NCBI GenBank assembly: GCA_012103075.1
Contig: JAAVLQ010000002.1
Coordinates: forward strand, 327,001 to 391,000
Direction: 5' to 3'
Length of the DNA stretch: 64,000 nt
DNA from: Brucella cytisi
Lineage (GTDB): Bacteria; Pseudomonadota; Alphaproteobacteria; Rhizobiales; Rhizobiaceae
The notes below the pieces were generated by a model that was not told the origin of the DNA, did no database searches, and worked only from the letters and a program-made list of their open reading frames with translations. Of the stretch, positions 41,296 to 50,231 are shown in pieces (positions within the stretch are counted from its first letter, which is position 1; each line of letters begins with the position of its first letter). A program made the translations under genes and the position numbers.

Positions 41296-42066
41296 ATGAA
41301 TGCTGAACCGATGATCGAAGTGCGCGGACTGAAGAAGTCTTTCGGCGACATCGAGGTGCTGCGCAATATCAGCCTCACAGTTGAGCGCGGACAGGTGGTT
41401 GCGCTGATCGGACCAAGTGGCTCCGGTAAATCAACGCTACTGCGCAGTCTCAATCTGCTTTCGCTGCCCGATGCGGGTTATATCGCAATTGGTGAGCAGA
41501 AGATAGATTTCTCGTCCGGGAACCTGTCGCTCAAAGACAAATATCTCGCGGCATTCCGCGCCAATACCGGGATGGTGTTCCAGAACTTCAACCTGTTTCC
41601 GCATATGAGTGTCCTCGACAATGTCATGATCGGGCCGGTTACAGTTTTGAAGCAGGACAAAAAGGCAGCGCGTCAACTGGCTATGGAACTGCTGGAGAAG
41701 GTTGGGCTTGCAGCTCGTGCAGATGCCAGACCTGAACAGCTGTCAGGCGGTCAGAAGCAACGTGTGGCGATTGCAAGGGCGCTCGCCATGCGCCCTGATG
41801 TGATGCTGTTTGACGAGGCAACATCGGCTCTCGATCCGGCGCTGGTCGGAGAAGTTCTGGCGGTCATCCGACAACTGGCCGAGCAAGGTATGACGATGAT
41901 CCTTGTGACCCATGAAATGGCCTTTGCTCGTGATGTCGCTGACAAGGTCATCTTCATGCAGGACGGTTACGTCGTTGAAACCGGCGATGCTCGTCAGGTG
42001 ATCAATGAGCCGCATGAAGCCGCAACCCGAGAATTCTTAAGCCATTTCCATGGCGGTCTCGCATAA
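41296..42066 (+). CDS. Amino-acid ABC transporter ATP-binding protein
   Basis: Intact, 256 residues. Walker A is GPSGSGKST, the Q-loop region MVFQNFNLFPHMSVLDNVM, the signature LSGGQKQRVAIARALAMRP, Walker B VMLFDEATSALDP and the switch histidine lies in LVTHEMAFAR. GlnQ/HisP type; powers the permease just upstream. Confidence 0.95.
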   Translation: MNAEPMIEVRGLKKSFGDIEVLRNISLTVERGQVVALIGPSGSGKSTLLRSLNLLSLPDAGYIAIGEQKIDFSSGNLSLKDKYLAAFRANTGMVFQNFNLFPHMSVLDNVMIGPVTVLKQDKKAARQLAMELLEKVGLAARADARPEQLSGGQKQRVAIARALAMRPDVMLFDEATSALDPALVGEVLAVIRQLAEQGMTMILVTHEMAFARDVADKVIFMQDGYVVETGDARQVINEPHEAATREFLSHFHGGLA

Positions 42067-42092
42067 ATGCACGCGCAGAACGGATAAATGTC

Positions 42093-43348
42093 ATGACAGG
42101 CAATGTTATTGTCGTCGGGGCTGGCATTATCGGCTCCACAACCGCCTTGCGGCTTGCTGAGGCTGGCCTGAAGGTAACGCTGTGCGATGGCTCAGAACCG
42201 GGCGGTGAGCAAAGTGCAAGCTACGGCAATGGTGGCTGGATTAGCCCGGCTTCGATCATTCCAATGAGTATGCCGGGACTATGGCGGCAGGTTCCTCGGC
42301 TTCCTGCTTGATCGCAACGGGCCGCTCACACTTGATTGGAAATCGGTTCCAAGGCTGGCGCCATGGTTGATGCGCTTTTGCTTGCGGGTGCCACAAAATC
42401 ACGGGTGACAAAAACTGCAGCCAAGCTCAACTGGTTGCTTAATGATGGGCCGACACGCCATCTTGAGCTCGCCAGAAAGACGGGTCAGGAGCATCTGATT
42501 GTGCAGAAGGGTTTGCTTTACGCCTATCCTGATCGTGCTGCCTTTGAGGTCGAGGCGCTCAGCTGGCAATTGCGCCGTGATAACGGCATTCTGTTCAATG
42601 AATGGCAGGAAGCGGAGCTGCGCGAACGTATCCCTGCTCTTGGGAGTGACTATCGTTTTGCCATTCATGTGACGGAAGGCGCGCATTGTCTTGATACCGG
42701 AAGTTATGTTGCGGGTATCGCAGCGCAGGCTGAAAAGACAGGTGTTCGTTTCATTCGAAGTAATGTCGTCAGGGTACTTACCGATGTTTCGCCGCGTGTT
42801 GTGCTCGATAATGATGAGAGTATTGCCGCTGACCATATTGTGCTGGCAGCAGGCATCCATTCCGGGTGTATCATGCACGATCTTGGCATGCATGTGCCCA
42901 TGCAAAGCGAGCGCGGCTATCATGTAACCTTGCCGATGAATGAGCTTCCTTTCGATATCCCGATCATGCCGAGCACCGGGCGAATGGGAAATCGCCAACC
43001 AATATGGGACTGCGGCTTTCCGGACAGGTTGAATTGGCAACTGTGAAGAAAGCTCCGGATTGGCGACGCTCGGAGGTGCTGCTCAAACACGCGCTGGTGA
43101 GTTATCCCAATCTGGCAAAGCACGATTTGCAGCATATGAAACTCTGGATGGGGCATCGGCCATCGCCTGCCGATGGGATTCCGGTGATTGGCAAACTCAC
43201 ACGCCATACCGGAATTATCGCAGCTTTCGGCCATGGCCATATCGGGATCGCCGCTGCGCCCAAGACTGCCGATATGGTGCTCGATGAAATCAATAACTTA
43301 CCTTCCGAAAGCGCTCGCGCCTTCTCGCCCGCGCGCTTCGGCTGCTAA
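42093..43348 (+). CDS. FAD-dependent D-amino-acid dehydrogenase-like protein (DadA family), two frame breaks
   Basis: About 417 residues. The FAD-binding GxGxxG is in VIVVGAGIIGSTTALRLAEA, followed by YGNGGWISPASIIPMSMPGL. Breaks lie near 42290 and 42985. The body (VQKGLLYAYPDRAAFEVEAL; GAHCLDTGSYVAGIAAQAEK; ADHIVLAAGIHSG) and the C-terminal DAO motif (GIIAAFGHGHIGIAAAPKTA) are clear. Oxidises a D-amino acid or related imino acid to the 2-oxo acid at the membrane. Lies between the transporter and the second racemase-like gene. Confidence 0.85.
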
Positions 43349-43375
43349 TTATCCTGAATTCAAAGGAATGAAACT

Positions 43376-44103
43376 ATGATGCTCAAAGGTGGCTACACCA
43401 ATTATGGCCAGCAGATTGGTGTGCTGATGCTGGACACGATTTTTCCTCGTCCTGCTGGCGATATCGGCAATGCGCTGTCCTATGATTTTCCTGTGCGTTA
43501 CAAGACAGTAAGAGGTGCGCATGCCACACGCATCATGGGCAATAATCCCGATCCAAAACTGATCGATCCTTTCATCGAAGCCGCGCGCGAACTGGAAGCG
43601 GAAGGTGTACGCGCCATCACCACAAGCTGCGGTTTTCTTGGGCCGTTTCAGAAGGACATCGCCGCAGCGGTTAACATTCCGGTCTTCACCTCATCCTTGA
43701 TGCAGGCACCGATCATTCACGCAATGCTGGCGCCGTGCAAAGTCATCGGCGTTTTTTTACCGAGCGCGCGCATCATATGAATGACGAACACTTCAAAGGA
43801 GTTGGCTGGTCATCTGAGGCCATTCCCGTACAGGTGCAGGGAATGAAGCAGAATGCTGAGTTTCCACAGACCTATATTGAAGGTCGCGATTATCTCGACA
43901 CGGAAGTGTTGAAGGAAGAAATGCTGGAAATGACGCGAGAATTTATGGCGAGCTGTGAAAATCCCGGAGCGATCTTGTTTGAATGCACGAATATGTGCCC
44001 GTTTTCATCCTACGTTGCGGCTGAATCCGGTTTACCAGTGTTCGACATCAACACGCTGATCAACACTTTCTATCTGGCAACAAATCCACGTCGTTACCTT
44101 TAA
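43376..44103 (+). CDS. Asp/Glu racemase-superfamily protein (second copy), one frame break at T7
   Basis: About 242 residues, paralogous to the product of 39888-40600. The start is MLKGGYTNYGQQIGVLMLDT. The two active cysteines are in AITTSCGFLGPFQKD and ILFECTNMCPFSSYVAAE, and the region IFPRPAGDIGNALSYDFPV matches the N-terminus of the first copy. The frame breaks at T7 (43752-43758), after which TERAHHMNDEHFKGVG follows. Having two paralogues in one operon suggests racemisation of two substrates, or one racemase and one decarboxylase/isomerase. Confidence 0.83.
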
Positions 44104-44798
44104 GCGCAACCCAGCAATCAATAAAGTCAGCGATCCAAAAGTTGAATCTGCTCAAGCCTTTGTTGCGCCGTGGAAAAAAGCCCATCTCCCGTCAAAGCGG
44201 CTATGTATTCGTACCTTAATGCGCGGGCCTACAGTTAAGGGAACGGCAGATAAAATCAAATTGGTCACAGGCAGATTTCAACGGGATTTTGGGCGCGTAT
44301 GCAGAAGAGGTGTAAACTGCGATATTGCGATCCGCACCTACGCAACATGTCCTTCGGCCCCGTTCCAAAGCTGACCCGGTACGGGGTGGCGAAAAAGAAG
44401 CTCGATCCGATACCGCGCGGTATTTTGAGGGTGTTGGGATGTTTGCCGCTGGAAACATGCAGAAATCCGCTCGCAGCTGCAGGGATGTCCCCGAAGATTC
44501 GCGGAATCGAAGGTATGTCGGAAGCGGATTTTTGCGACATCGAATATCGGTCCTAGGAGCAGGCGGAGTGATCGAGTATTCCGGCACGCTTCGCAGAAGC
44601 AAGGGAGCGTAACGGATTGTGACTTACGGTTTGGGAATGAAGTCATAGGTGGTCGGAATCCCGGGATGAACACGCGGCTGATGCCAAGAACTTGGACATC
44701 GGATAGGGCAAATTTTTCGATGCGTCGTTCCCGCTCATTGAGGTGCTGAGGTGATTCTTTAAAAGTAAGCACTCAACAATGGGAGAAAGTGGACACGA
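44104..44798. other. Gene-free interval of about 700 bases
   Basis: Open frames of 85-128 codons exist on both strands, but none shows a ribosome site, family motif or consistent codon pattern. The interval may hold decayed coding sequence and marks the end of the amino-acid cluster. Confidence 0.4.
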
Positions 44799-45333
44799 AT
44801 GAAGACAAGTGATTATGGCATACGGCCCGGAACACTCGCCGATCTCTCACTATTAGCCCACTACGACTTTTCATTTGAAGTTCGAGATGAGATTGTTGAT
44901 CCATTTGAAAAAATGGATTCCGTTCCGCTGAGGCAGCCGTATCGCAAAAGATTATGGCTTTGATGAAACTGATCTGACAGAATATCTAATAGGACCCGGC
45001 AAGCAACTTTTCGTTGCGGTTCTGAATGATATTCCTATTGGGTATCTTGCTATTAGCGAAGGCTGGAACAAGTACGCTGTGGTGGAGGACGTCGCGGTTG
45101 CCGCTGGCAATCGACAAGGAGGGGTCGGAAGGCTTTTAATGGATGCTGCGGTCCATTGGGCCAGAGACACAGGATTGGCAGGCGTCCGCCTTGAAACCCA
45201 ATCGACAAATATTTCTGCGTGCCGGTTTTATAGCAACTACGGGTTTTCATTAGGCGGGTATGACAGGTTTCTGTATCTTGGCCTTTATCCCGAAACACGA
45301 GAAATAGCGTTGTTCTGGTATCTGCATTTTTGA
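44799..45333 (+). CDS. GNAT N-acetyltransferase, streptothricin-acetyltransferase-like, one frame break
   Basis: About 178 residues. It starts MKTSDYGIRPGTLADLSLLA with GGGAG upstream, and a break near 44925 precedes RIAKDYGFDETDLTEYL. The acetyl-CoA loop is seen in VAVAAGNRQGGVGRLLMDAA, and the C-terminal part (VRLETQSTNISACRFYSNYG, FSLGGYDRFLY) resembles Sat proteins (RLETQ-NN-ACNLYAKCGF-LGG). The likely role is N-acetylation of streptothricin-like antibiotics or another amine; resistance is not proven. Confidence 0.75.
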
Positions 45334-45571
45334 AGCTAAGGGCGCTGTTTCCGAGCTTTGATTGCACGAACCCACGTGTTTTGAACACTACCACGCCGAT
45401 GCCCAACGCAGCGGCGCCAAGGACGATCATGCCAATCGCAACGCCTTGGTCTCCGAATTGCTGATATAGCCATCCAGACTTCTCGACTGCTTGGGATGGA
45501 TTTCCAAGACGGAGTGAACCCTGAATGAGTGCTCCGAAACCGACAATCAACATGCAAACGCTTCTAATCAT
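45053..45571 (-). CDS. Small membrane protein; C-terminal half antisense to the acetyltransferase gene
   Basis: The N-terminal 75 residues have two spans (SVCMLIVGFGALIQGSLRL; QGVAIGMIVLGAAALGIGVV) joined by a polar loop, and look genuine. The rest of the open frame runs antisense through the acetyltransferase gene and is low-complexity basic sequence. The real gene may end near 45340 after a hidden frame break. No family recognised. Confidence 0.45.
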   Translation of the reverse strand: MIRSVCMLIVGFGALIQGSLRLGNPSQAVEKSGWLYQQFGDQGVAIGMIVLGAAALGIGVVVFKTRGFVQSKLGNSALSFKNADTRTTLFLVFRDKGQDTETCHTRLMKTRSCYKTGTQKYLSIGFQGGRLPILCLWPNGPQHPLKAFRPLLVDCQRQPRRPPPQRTCSSLR

Positions 45572-45612
45572 GGCGTGCGAATAACAGGCGGACGGGCAAG
45601 AATCTAGGCATA

Positions 45613-45975
45613 CTACCTTGGAGCCGCTGTCACGGGCTTTGATGCGCTAGATTTGAATATGAATGGTACCCGTACCTTACCCACTATCGAAGTCTGGTAA
45701 GGCTGACATCTTTTGACGGCCTCCATTGCCGCCAATCCTACGATATAGTTGGTGAATCCACCTGATTTTACCAACTCAACATCAGTCGCCTTGCCGTCTT
45801 TATGAAGCCTGAACTCGATGACTGCATTCCCGGTCTTGTTAAGAGGCATTCTGAAGCACTTACGGACCTGACTTGCTAAACAGAAGGATTCCTCGCGGCT
45901 TGGCGGTCCTTTTGCCATCGAAACACTTGGGGCGAGTGTTATGAGCAATGCGGCGCAGTATAGAAAAATCTTCAT
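45613..45975 (-). CDS. Periplasmic TonB C-terminal-domain protein
   Basis: 120 residues. The signal peptide (FLYCAALLITLAPSVSMAK) precedes a TonB/TolA-like C-terminal domain (AVIEFRLHKDGKATDVELVK, AAMEAVKRCQPYQTSIVGKV). It lacks the membrane anchor plus proline-rich arm of true TonB, so it is probably a secreted relative. The IS630-type element lies only 40 bases upstream of its start and may have replaced its promoter. Confidence 0.7.
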   Translation of the reverse strand: MKIFLYCAALLITLAPSVSMAKGPPSREESFCLASQVRKCFRMPLNKTGNAVIEFRLHKDGKATDVELVKSGGFTNYIVGLAAMEAVKRCQPYQTSIVGKVRVPFIFKSSASKPVTAAPR

Positions 45976-46016
45976 GAGGAAGTCCCTCGATGTAACCGTT
46001 CGGCGGGCAGGCCTTA

Positions 46017-47061
46017 GAGCGTTTCCGTTTTTCTCTGAATCGAATGCGCTTCCCAAATCAGTTTTGTTCTGATTCACTGATGCTGGCTGGATGGAGGCCA
46101 GCGTTGGATGACCGCACCGATATCGAATGATCTTCGAGAGCGCGTTATTGCCGCCGTGCTGAGTGGCGAAAGCGTTCGTTCAGTGGCGACGCGGTTTGAA
46201 ATTGCCGCATCTTCAGTCGTAAAATGGTCCCAGCGCCATCGTGCGACCGGATCGGTTCATCCCGGCAAGATGGGCGGCCACCGCAAGCGGATACTCGAAC
46301 CGCATCGTGATATCATTGTGCAACGGCTCGCCGAGAACCCACACCTGACACTCCATGGCCTGAAGGCGGCGTTGACCGAGCGGGGTATTTCCGTCTCGCA
46401 CAATACGATCTGGGAATTCATTCGCAGTGAAGGGCTGCGCTTCAAAAAAACACTATTCGCCCTTGAGCAAGCTCGTGCCGACGTCGCTCGCAAAAGACAG
46501 CGCTGGAAGACCCTGCAAAATCACCTTGATCCCGAACGGCTGGTCTTCATTGATGAGACCGGATCAAGACCAACATGTCGCCGATCAGAGGCTGGGGTCC
46601 AAAAGGCAAGCGACTGCGGGCATTTGCACCGCATGGCCACTGGCGCACGCTGACATTCCCGGGCGCTTTGAGAAACGATCAGCTTACAGCACCCTGTGTC
46701 TTCGACGGACCGATGAACGGCCAGTGTTTCCGCGCCTATGTCGAGCAGCAGTTGGTCCCGGTGCTCAAGCCGGGCGACATTGTCGTCATGGACAATCTCG
46801 GCAGCCATAAGTCGGCAACCATCCGTCAATTGATCAAAGCCGCCGGTGCGCGCCTCTGGTTCCTGCCACCCTATTCGCCGGACCTCAATCCGATCGAACA
46901 AGCCTTTTCCAAGATCAAGCATTGGATGAGAAATGCACAAAAGCGCACCATCGAAGACACATGGCGTCATATCGGCAGGCTGGTCGAAACCATCCAGCCC
47001 GCCGAATGCCAAAACTATTTGGAAAACGCCGGATATGGTTCCGTTAAAAGGTGAAACGCTC
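46017..47061 (+). mobile_element. IS630-family insertion sequence, 1045 bp
   Basis: The ends are inverted repeats: GAGCGTTTCCG at the left and GAAACGCTC at the right (9 bases perfect). Both are flanked by TA (46015-46016 and 47062-47063), the target duplication expected for the IS630/Tc1-mariner group. One transposase gene fills the element. The left end also resembles short intergenic repeats common in Rhizobiales, so small non-autonomous copies may exist elsewhere. Confidence 0.88.
46108..47054 (+). CDS. IS630-family transposase, one frame break
   Basis: About 315 residues. The N-terminal HTH is [20 protein letters not shown] and [15 protein letters not shown]. The DDE catalytic triad lies in [18 protein letters not shown] and [17 protein letters not shown]. 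The frame breaks near 46560 (GAGACCGGATC where GAGACCTGGATC is expected), after which [16 protein letters not shown] continues. As sequenced the element would be inactive unless the break is an error or is bypassed. Confidence 0.9.
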
Positions 47062-47331
47062 TAGCGACTTGATTTTAAAAAAGGTAAGGCCATGGTTTTC
47101 CCAGCACGTTTACAGCAACTGCTCAGTGAGGGCAGGGGGCGCCACAATCTGGTCGTAGTACAAGTCCGCAAAATAGAAAAGCAGGCTGTTGTGGGTCTGG
47201 CACTACCCATTACCCCAGCCTGCCGGTACGTCGCGGTTAACACGAGAGGGCTGAAGCCGCTTCTACGCCGCGATTTCCTTGCCAAGTACTACCCCAGCCG
47301 ACCAGACAGATGCAGCCAGTCGCGGCATCTG

Positions 47332-47682
47332 TCAATCGTTGAACAATAGCGCCATCGCAGGCACTGCGAATGACAGCGTGCGAGAGGCGAATAACGATAA
47401 TGAGCCGGCATAAATGGCGGAGATCGGGATGAGGTTCCGTTCTAAACATGGAATATGGAGGCTAACCGTCTTTCCCTTCTGCCCGGTCTCGGAGAATTTG
47501 TGCGGCTTTGGCCCTGTATTTTTCCTTTTTAGCTCATCGGAAACACTACCACCGACGCTAGCTCCGCTTACGATTTTGCCAACCGCTGCGTCCCAGTTCA
47601 GATCGGGATTCGGGTTTTCTTGCTCAAAAAATTGCTTCGCAAGTTCTTCGATCTCCAGCTGCTTTTCGAGTTCGCCACTCAT
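47332..47682 (-). CDS. Uncharacterised 116-residue protein
   Basis: The start ATG at 47682 has TGGAGG five bases upstream. The N-terminal half is acidic (LEKQLEIEELAKQFFEQENP, NPDLNWDAAVGKIVSGAS), followed by a basic stretch and a hydrophobic C-terminus (ISAIYAGSLSLFASRTLSFA). The second half may be altered by a frame break. Family unknown. It sits at the left edge of the phage-relic region. Confidence 0.5.
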   Translation of the reverse strand: MSGELEKQLEIEELAKQFFEQENPNPDLNWDAAVGKIVSGASVGGSVSDELKRKNTGPKPHKFSETGQKGKTVSLHIPCLERNLIPISAIYAGSLSLFASRTLSFAVPAMALLFND

Positions 47683-47781
47683 GATTGCCTCCAGCTGTAA
47701 ATGGGCTTGAAGGATAAAAAAGATGGAGCGAAAATCAGGGAGGGCAATGCTTAAAACGGTTGCTATGACCTCGAAGGGTAT

Positions 47782-47820
47782 CCGCATCGCGCCCGGCGGG
47801 GGCTTGGGTGCGCGATGCGG
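47782..47820. repeat. Perfect 11-bp inverted repeat
   Basis: CCGCATCGCGC and GCGCGATGCGG flank a 17-base G-rich loop. There is no T run, so it is a candidate operator or RNA hairpin rather than a terminator. It lies directly before a very strong ribosome site. Confidence 0.6.
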
Positions 47821-47842
47821 ATGCATTCCAAAGGAGGTTTGC

Positions 47843-47875
47843 ATGCAACAACATATCCGCAGCGTGGATAAATAA
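47843..47875 (+). CDS. Ten-residue ORF with a near-perfect Shine-Dalgarno site
   Basis: AAAGGAGGT ends six bases before ATG; the peptide is MQQHIRSVDK. It lies between an 11-bp inverted repeat and a terminator hairpin, so the unit resembles a leader-peptide or small-protein transcript. Whether it is expressed is unknown. Confidence 0.35.
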   Translation: MQQHIRSVDK

Positions 47876-47930
47876 GAAATAACAGAATGTAACGGTTGCC
47901 AATATTTATAACTACAACCATAAAATAGAG

Positions 47931-47966
47931 AAGCCGCTCCGATGCGAGGGAACAGCGAAGCGGCTT
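47931..47966 (+). terminator. Hairpin terminator-like structure
   Basis: AAGCCGCT and AGCGGCTT pair perfectly around a 20-base loop, followed by a short T-containing stretch. It would end the small transcript that starts upstream of 47843. Confidence 0.5.
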
Positions 47967-48004
47967 TCGCTTCATTAGGCAATATTAAAATGAAACGTTA
48001 CTAA

Positions 48005-48130
48005 AAATAGCATCGAAATTTGACATAACAAAATTACAATTTTGTAATTTTTGTGACTAATTTGTAATTCTGTAGTAAAAGTTATTAAATAGTTAACGAT
48101 AAATTATTTTGAAATTGATACTATACGCCA
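48005..48130. promoter_or_regulatory. AT-rich region with repeated TTTGTAATT motifs
   Basis: About 120 bases with very low GC, unlike the surroundings. It contains AAATTACAATTTTGTAATTT (palindromic) and a further copy AATTTGTAATTCT. This suggests binding sites for a repressor or nucleoid protein in front of the small gene at 48160. Confidence 0.4.
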
Positions 48131-48159
48131 GCCAACCAATAAAAACACGAGGAGTGCCA

Positions 48160-48285
48160 ATGACTGATAATCACGACTTGTTCAACGCGACTCCTATTGG
48201 TCACCATAAGCCCGCAAGAAACCTACAACCCGCTATCGCTACATTCAAAAGCGCCGCCATCGCGCGGGGGTTTTTCATTTCATAA
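48160..48285 (+). CDS. Small ORF, 41 residues
   Basis: GAGGAG is followed at good spacing by ATG; the peptide begins MTDNHDLFNATPIGHHKPAR. Its 5' leader (ACACGAGGAGT) resembles that of the small ORF at 49733, suggesting shared origin. No known family. Confidence 0.4.
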   Translation: MTDNHDLFNATPIGHHKPARNLQPAIATFKSAAIARGFFIS

Positions 48286-48297
48286 TTAATGTGGCAA

Positions 48298-48752
48298 TCA
48301 CGTCAGTGTCGCGTTTGCTTTGCGTTCGACCAAAGGTGCAATTCCCTCGTAGAAGAATGGGATACTGTCTTCTGGCCCATTGAGAGAGCGATTCTTAACT
48401 TTTGCCATCACCAGAACTCCAACCCGAAACTCAGGTTCACCGATAACCAGCACGAATGAGTTATCCTTATCAGCTCGTAGGTAACGACCGCCGAACTGTT
48501 GTCGAGCCGTTTCGGACACATATGCAGATGCCAGAAAATGGAGATCTTCGGGCAATTGAGCTTTCTGCAGGTAGAAATCGTGTAAGATACTATCCACCAG
48601 TTGCAATGAGGATTCCGAATAGTCGAGCTTTTTGCATCGACAGGAGAGCCTTGACCAGAGAAAGCGCTTATAAAGTCGCTTGCCCGGGACGCCATTGCTT
48701 CCTCTATCGTGGCCGGCATTTTCTTCCGTTTAAGGAAATCGAATAAACCCAA
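48298..48752 (-). CDS. Uncharacterised protein, ~150 residues, one frame break
   Basis: Start TTG at 48752 with AGAGGA upstream (MGLFDFLKRKKMPATIEEAM, a lysine-rich N-terminus seen in small phage/host hypothetical proteins). A break at an A run near 48628 precedes LVDSILHDFYLQKAQLPEDL, TARQQFGGRYLRADKDNSFV and the end. Both halves have consistent coding character. Function unknown. Confidence 0.6.
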
Positions 48753-48990
48753 GTTGTTGTCCTCTCATGGTGCCGACGATGGCTTTAACAGCATGCTATG
48801 GAATTAGGTCGTGAGCCTTGCTGCATAACGAGTGCTGGAAACAAAGAAATCGCTACTACCTTTTCTACTGACTCTGCGCTACAGAGAAGCTTGGTTCATA
48901 TTCTCCGTTGCTTTCCTGCAGAAAGTTTATTAGCTGTCGAATAATTATTTCAGCTTTTTCTTGACTATTCTGAGTGCAGTCGTAACTATA

Positions 48991-49173
48991 TTAGTTCTTG
49001 GACTGTTGGACCGCTAACTCCATAACCCATTTGAATGCCTCATCCCAAGACGGTAGCGTTTTTCGCTGCCCATTGACGCCGTAGGCAACCCAGATATCCT
49101 GTTGGGCACCATCCTTCTCCGTCATGATGGTGCCTATACGAGTTCCACTGTTATCGTGAACTGGGTAGATCAT
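48991..49173 (-). CDS. Small protein, 60 residues
   Basis: AGGAG seven bases before the ATG at 49173. Sequence segments are MIYPVHDNSGTRIGTIMTEK and QQDIWVAYGVNGQRKTLPSW. Compact, probably soluble; resembles small host-range or regulatory phage proteins only in size. No family recognised. Confidence 0.5.
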   Translation of the reverse strand: MIYPVHDNSGTRIGTIMTEKDGAQQDIWVAYGVNGQRKTLPSWDEAFKWVMELAVQQSKN

Positions 49174-49351
49174 TGTCAAACTCCTAACCTCGAGTGGTCA
49201 CCTAACGAGTTTCCGTGGGTGCTGCTAGCAGACGACTGCACCTTCTGTGATGGCGGCGTTTAAGTTGAGGGTGTTTGTCGGTTTAGGCAAGGAGGAAAGT
49301 ATAGTTGTCGTGAACTAGGAGCCGTCGTTGGTCTCACCCCAAAATACCTCT

Positions 49352-49708
49352 TGATACAGCCCGCTGTCACAACCAGAATACAACTCCTGATAATGCGCAC
49401 TTCTTGAAAAACCCTAAAAGAAGTTCGCAAATGCCCGCTGCTTTTGATGCGCATGTGTTCTTATCGCGTACGAAGCGCGCAGTTCTATGCGTTTTGAGAA
49501 CTACGCACTTTCCAGATTTTTGCGGTTTCCTGAATACAACCTGATCTGAGGATGGCGACAGACGCCTCCGGTGAATGGTGTAGCAGGGGATCGCAAAGCG
49601 CCTTGCCCCACGGCAGGGTAACGTCTCGCTTTTGACATGTCCATTAACACCACATTTAGTGTGCCGCTTCACACTCATCCTGCCGCTACTAACGGCATGG
49701 ACCCACCA
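49352..49708. repeat. Dispersed repeat, copy A (~350 bp)
   Basis: Shares long matching blocks with 58918-59290, for example CAGCCCGCTGTCACAA, AAGTTCGCAAATGC, ACGCCTCCGGTGAATGGTGT (ACGCCCCCGGTG in copy B), GCAAAGCGCCTTGCCCC, TGTCCATTAACACC and CACTCATCCTGCCGCTAC. It contains short inverted segments (GCGCACTTCTTG; AAGAAGTTCGC) and no ORF, so it may encode an RNA or be a control element. Confidence 0.7.
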
Positions 49709-49732
49709 CCGCAACTAACACGAGGAGTATAC

Positions 49733-49792
49733 ATGGCATGCAACCGCATGCGCCCCGGCATGATGGCGAGCTTCGAACGACTGACCTTATGA
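49733..49792 (+). CDS. 19-residue leader ORF overlapping the next gene
   Basis: CGAGGAG precedes ATG at good spacing; the peptide is MACNRMRPGMMASFERLTL. Its TGA overlaps an in-frame ATG (49789) of the following 80-codon frame (ATGA), an arrangement for translational coupling. Confidence 0.4.
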   Translation: MACNRMRPGMMASFERLTL

Positions 49793-49980
49793 AGGTTGAG
49801 CAGCCTGAGACGCTCGCCGCTCCTGACGCTTACAGTTCAAATTGGATCGCTGGCCGGTCGGAGAGGGTCATCACTTACCAGAGGAACTACGATGAGGACG
49901 GGCGCGTAATCTTGTCTGCTGCTCCGGTTAGCCAAGACGACCCGAAATGTAGCGGAGAAAAAATCCTGAGCGTCGCCTAG
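49738..49980 (+). CDS. Small protein, 63-80 residues
   Basis: The frame opens at ATG 49738, but ATG 49789, overlapping the leader stop, is a likely start (MKVEQPETLAAPDAYSSNWI). The middle reads RSERVITYQRNYDEDGRVIL. It is soluble and polar. Immediately follows repeat copy A, which may contain its promoter. Confidence 0.45.
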   Translation: MQPHAPRHDGELRTTDLMKVEQPETLAAPDAYSSNWIAGRSERVITYQRNYDEDGRVILSAAPVSQDDPKCSGEKILSVA

Positions 49981-49997
49981 GTTGAAAAAGAATTCAG

Positions 49998-50099
49998 TTA
50001 TTGATCCCGTTTGCTCAGAATTGACTTTCCAAAAGCCAGCCCACCGACCGCTAATATTCCAATACCAGCGATGGATAGAACAACGTTAAACCAAAACAT
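49998..50099 (-). CDS. Single-span mini-protein, 33 residues
   Basis: Reads MFWFNVVLSIAGIGILAVGG and ends with a positively charged tail (KSILSKRDQ). GGGGG lies six bases before the ATG. It is too short for family assignment; such peptides may be membrane toxins, holin-like proteins or small subunits. Confidence 0.4.
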   Translation of the reverse strand: MFWFNVVLSIAGIGILAVGGLAFGKSILSKRDQ

Positions 50100-50200
50100 A
50101 AAGACCCCCGCCTTTTGATGCGGGCTAATTAATCCGAACGAACCCAATATTGCAAGACGCCCACTGCCGCGGTTTTTCTTTTGCCGAAAGAATCAAGAAA

Positions 50201-50231
50201 GGCCCCAGTAAGGTTTCACTGAACTGGGGCC
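50201..50231. terminator. Hairpin, possible terminator
   Basis: GGCCCCAGT / ACTGGGGCC, nine perfect pairs around a 13-base loop, in a gene-free stretch (50100-50420). A second hairpin AACCCCG / CGGGGTT spans 50326-50357. Otherwise nothing is seen in this interval. Confidence 0.5.

Noticed and set aside
44216..44602. Overlapping open frames on both strands
   Set aside because: Neither has a start signal or protein-like pattern; treated as non-coding.
46108..46653. Programmed frameshifting of the IS630 transposase
   Set aside because: The break lacks an evident slippery heptamer and the window is full of similar one-base errors, so a sequencing or decay cause is simpler.
47092..47349. 85-codon plus-strand frame right of the IS element
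   Set aside because: Has an ATG but no convincing ribosome site, no family, and competing frames of equal quality on the other strand.
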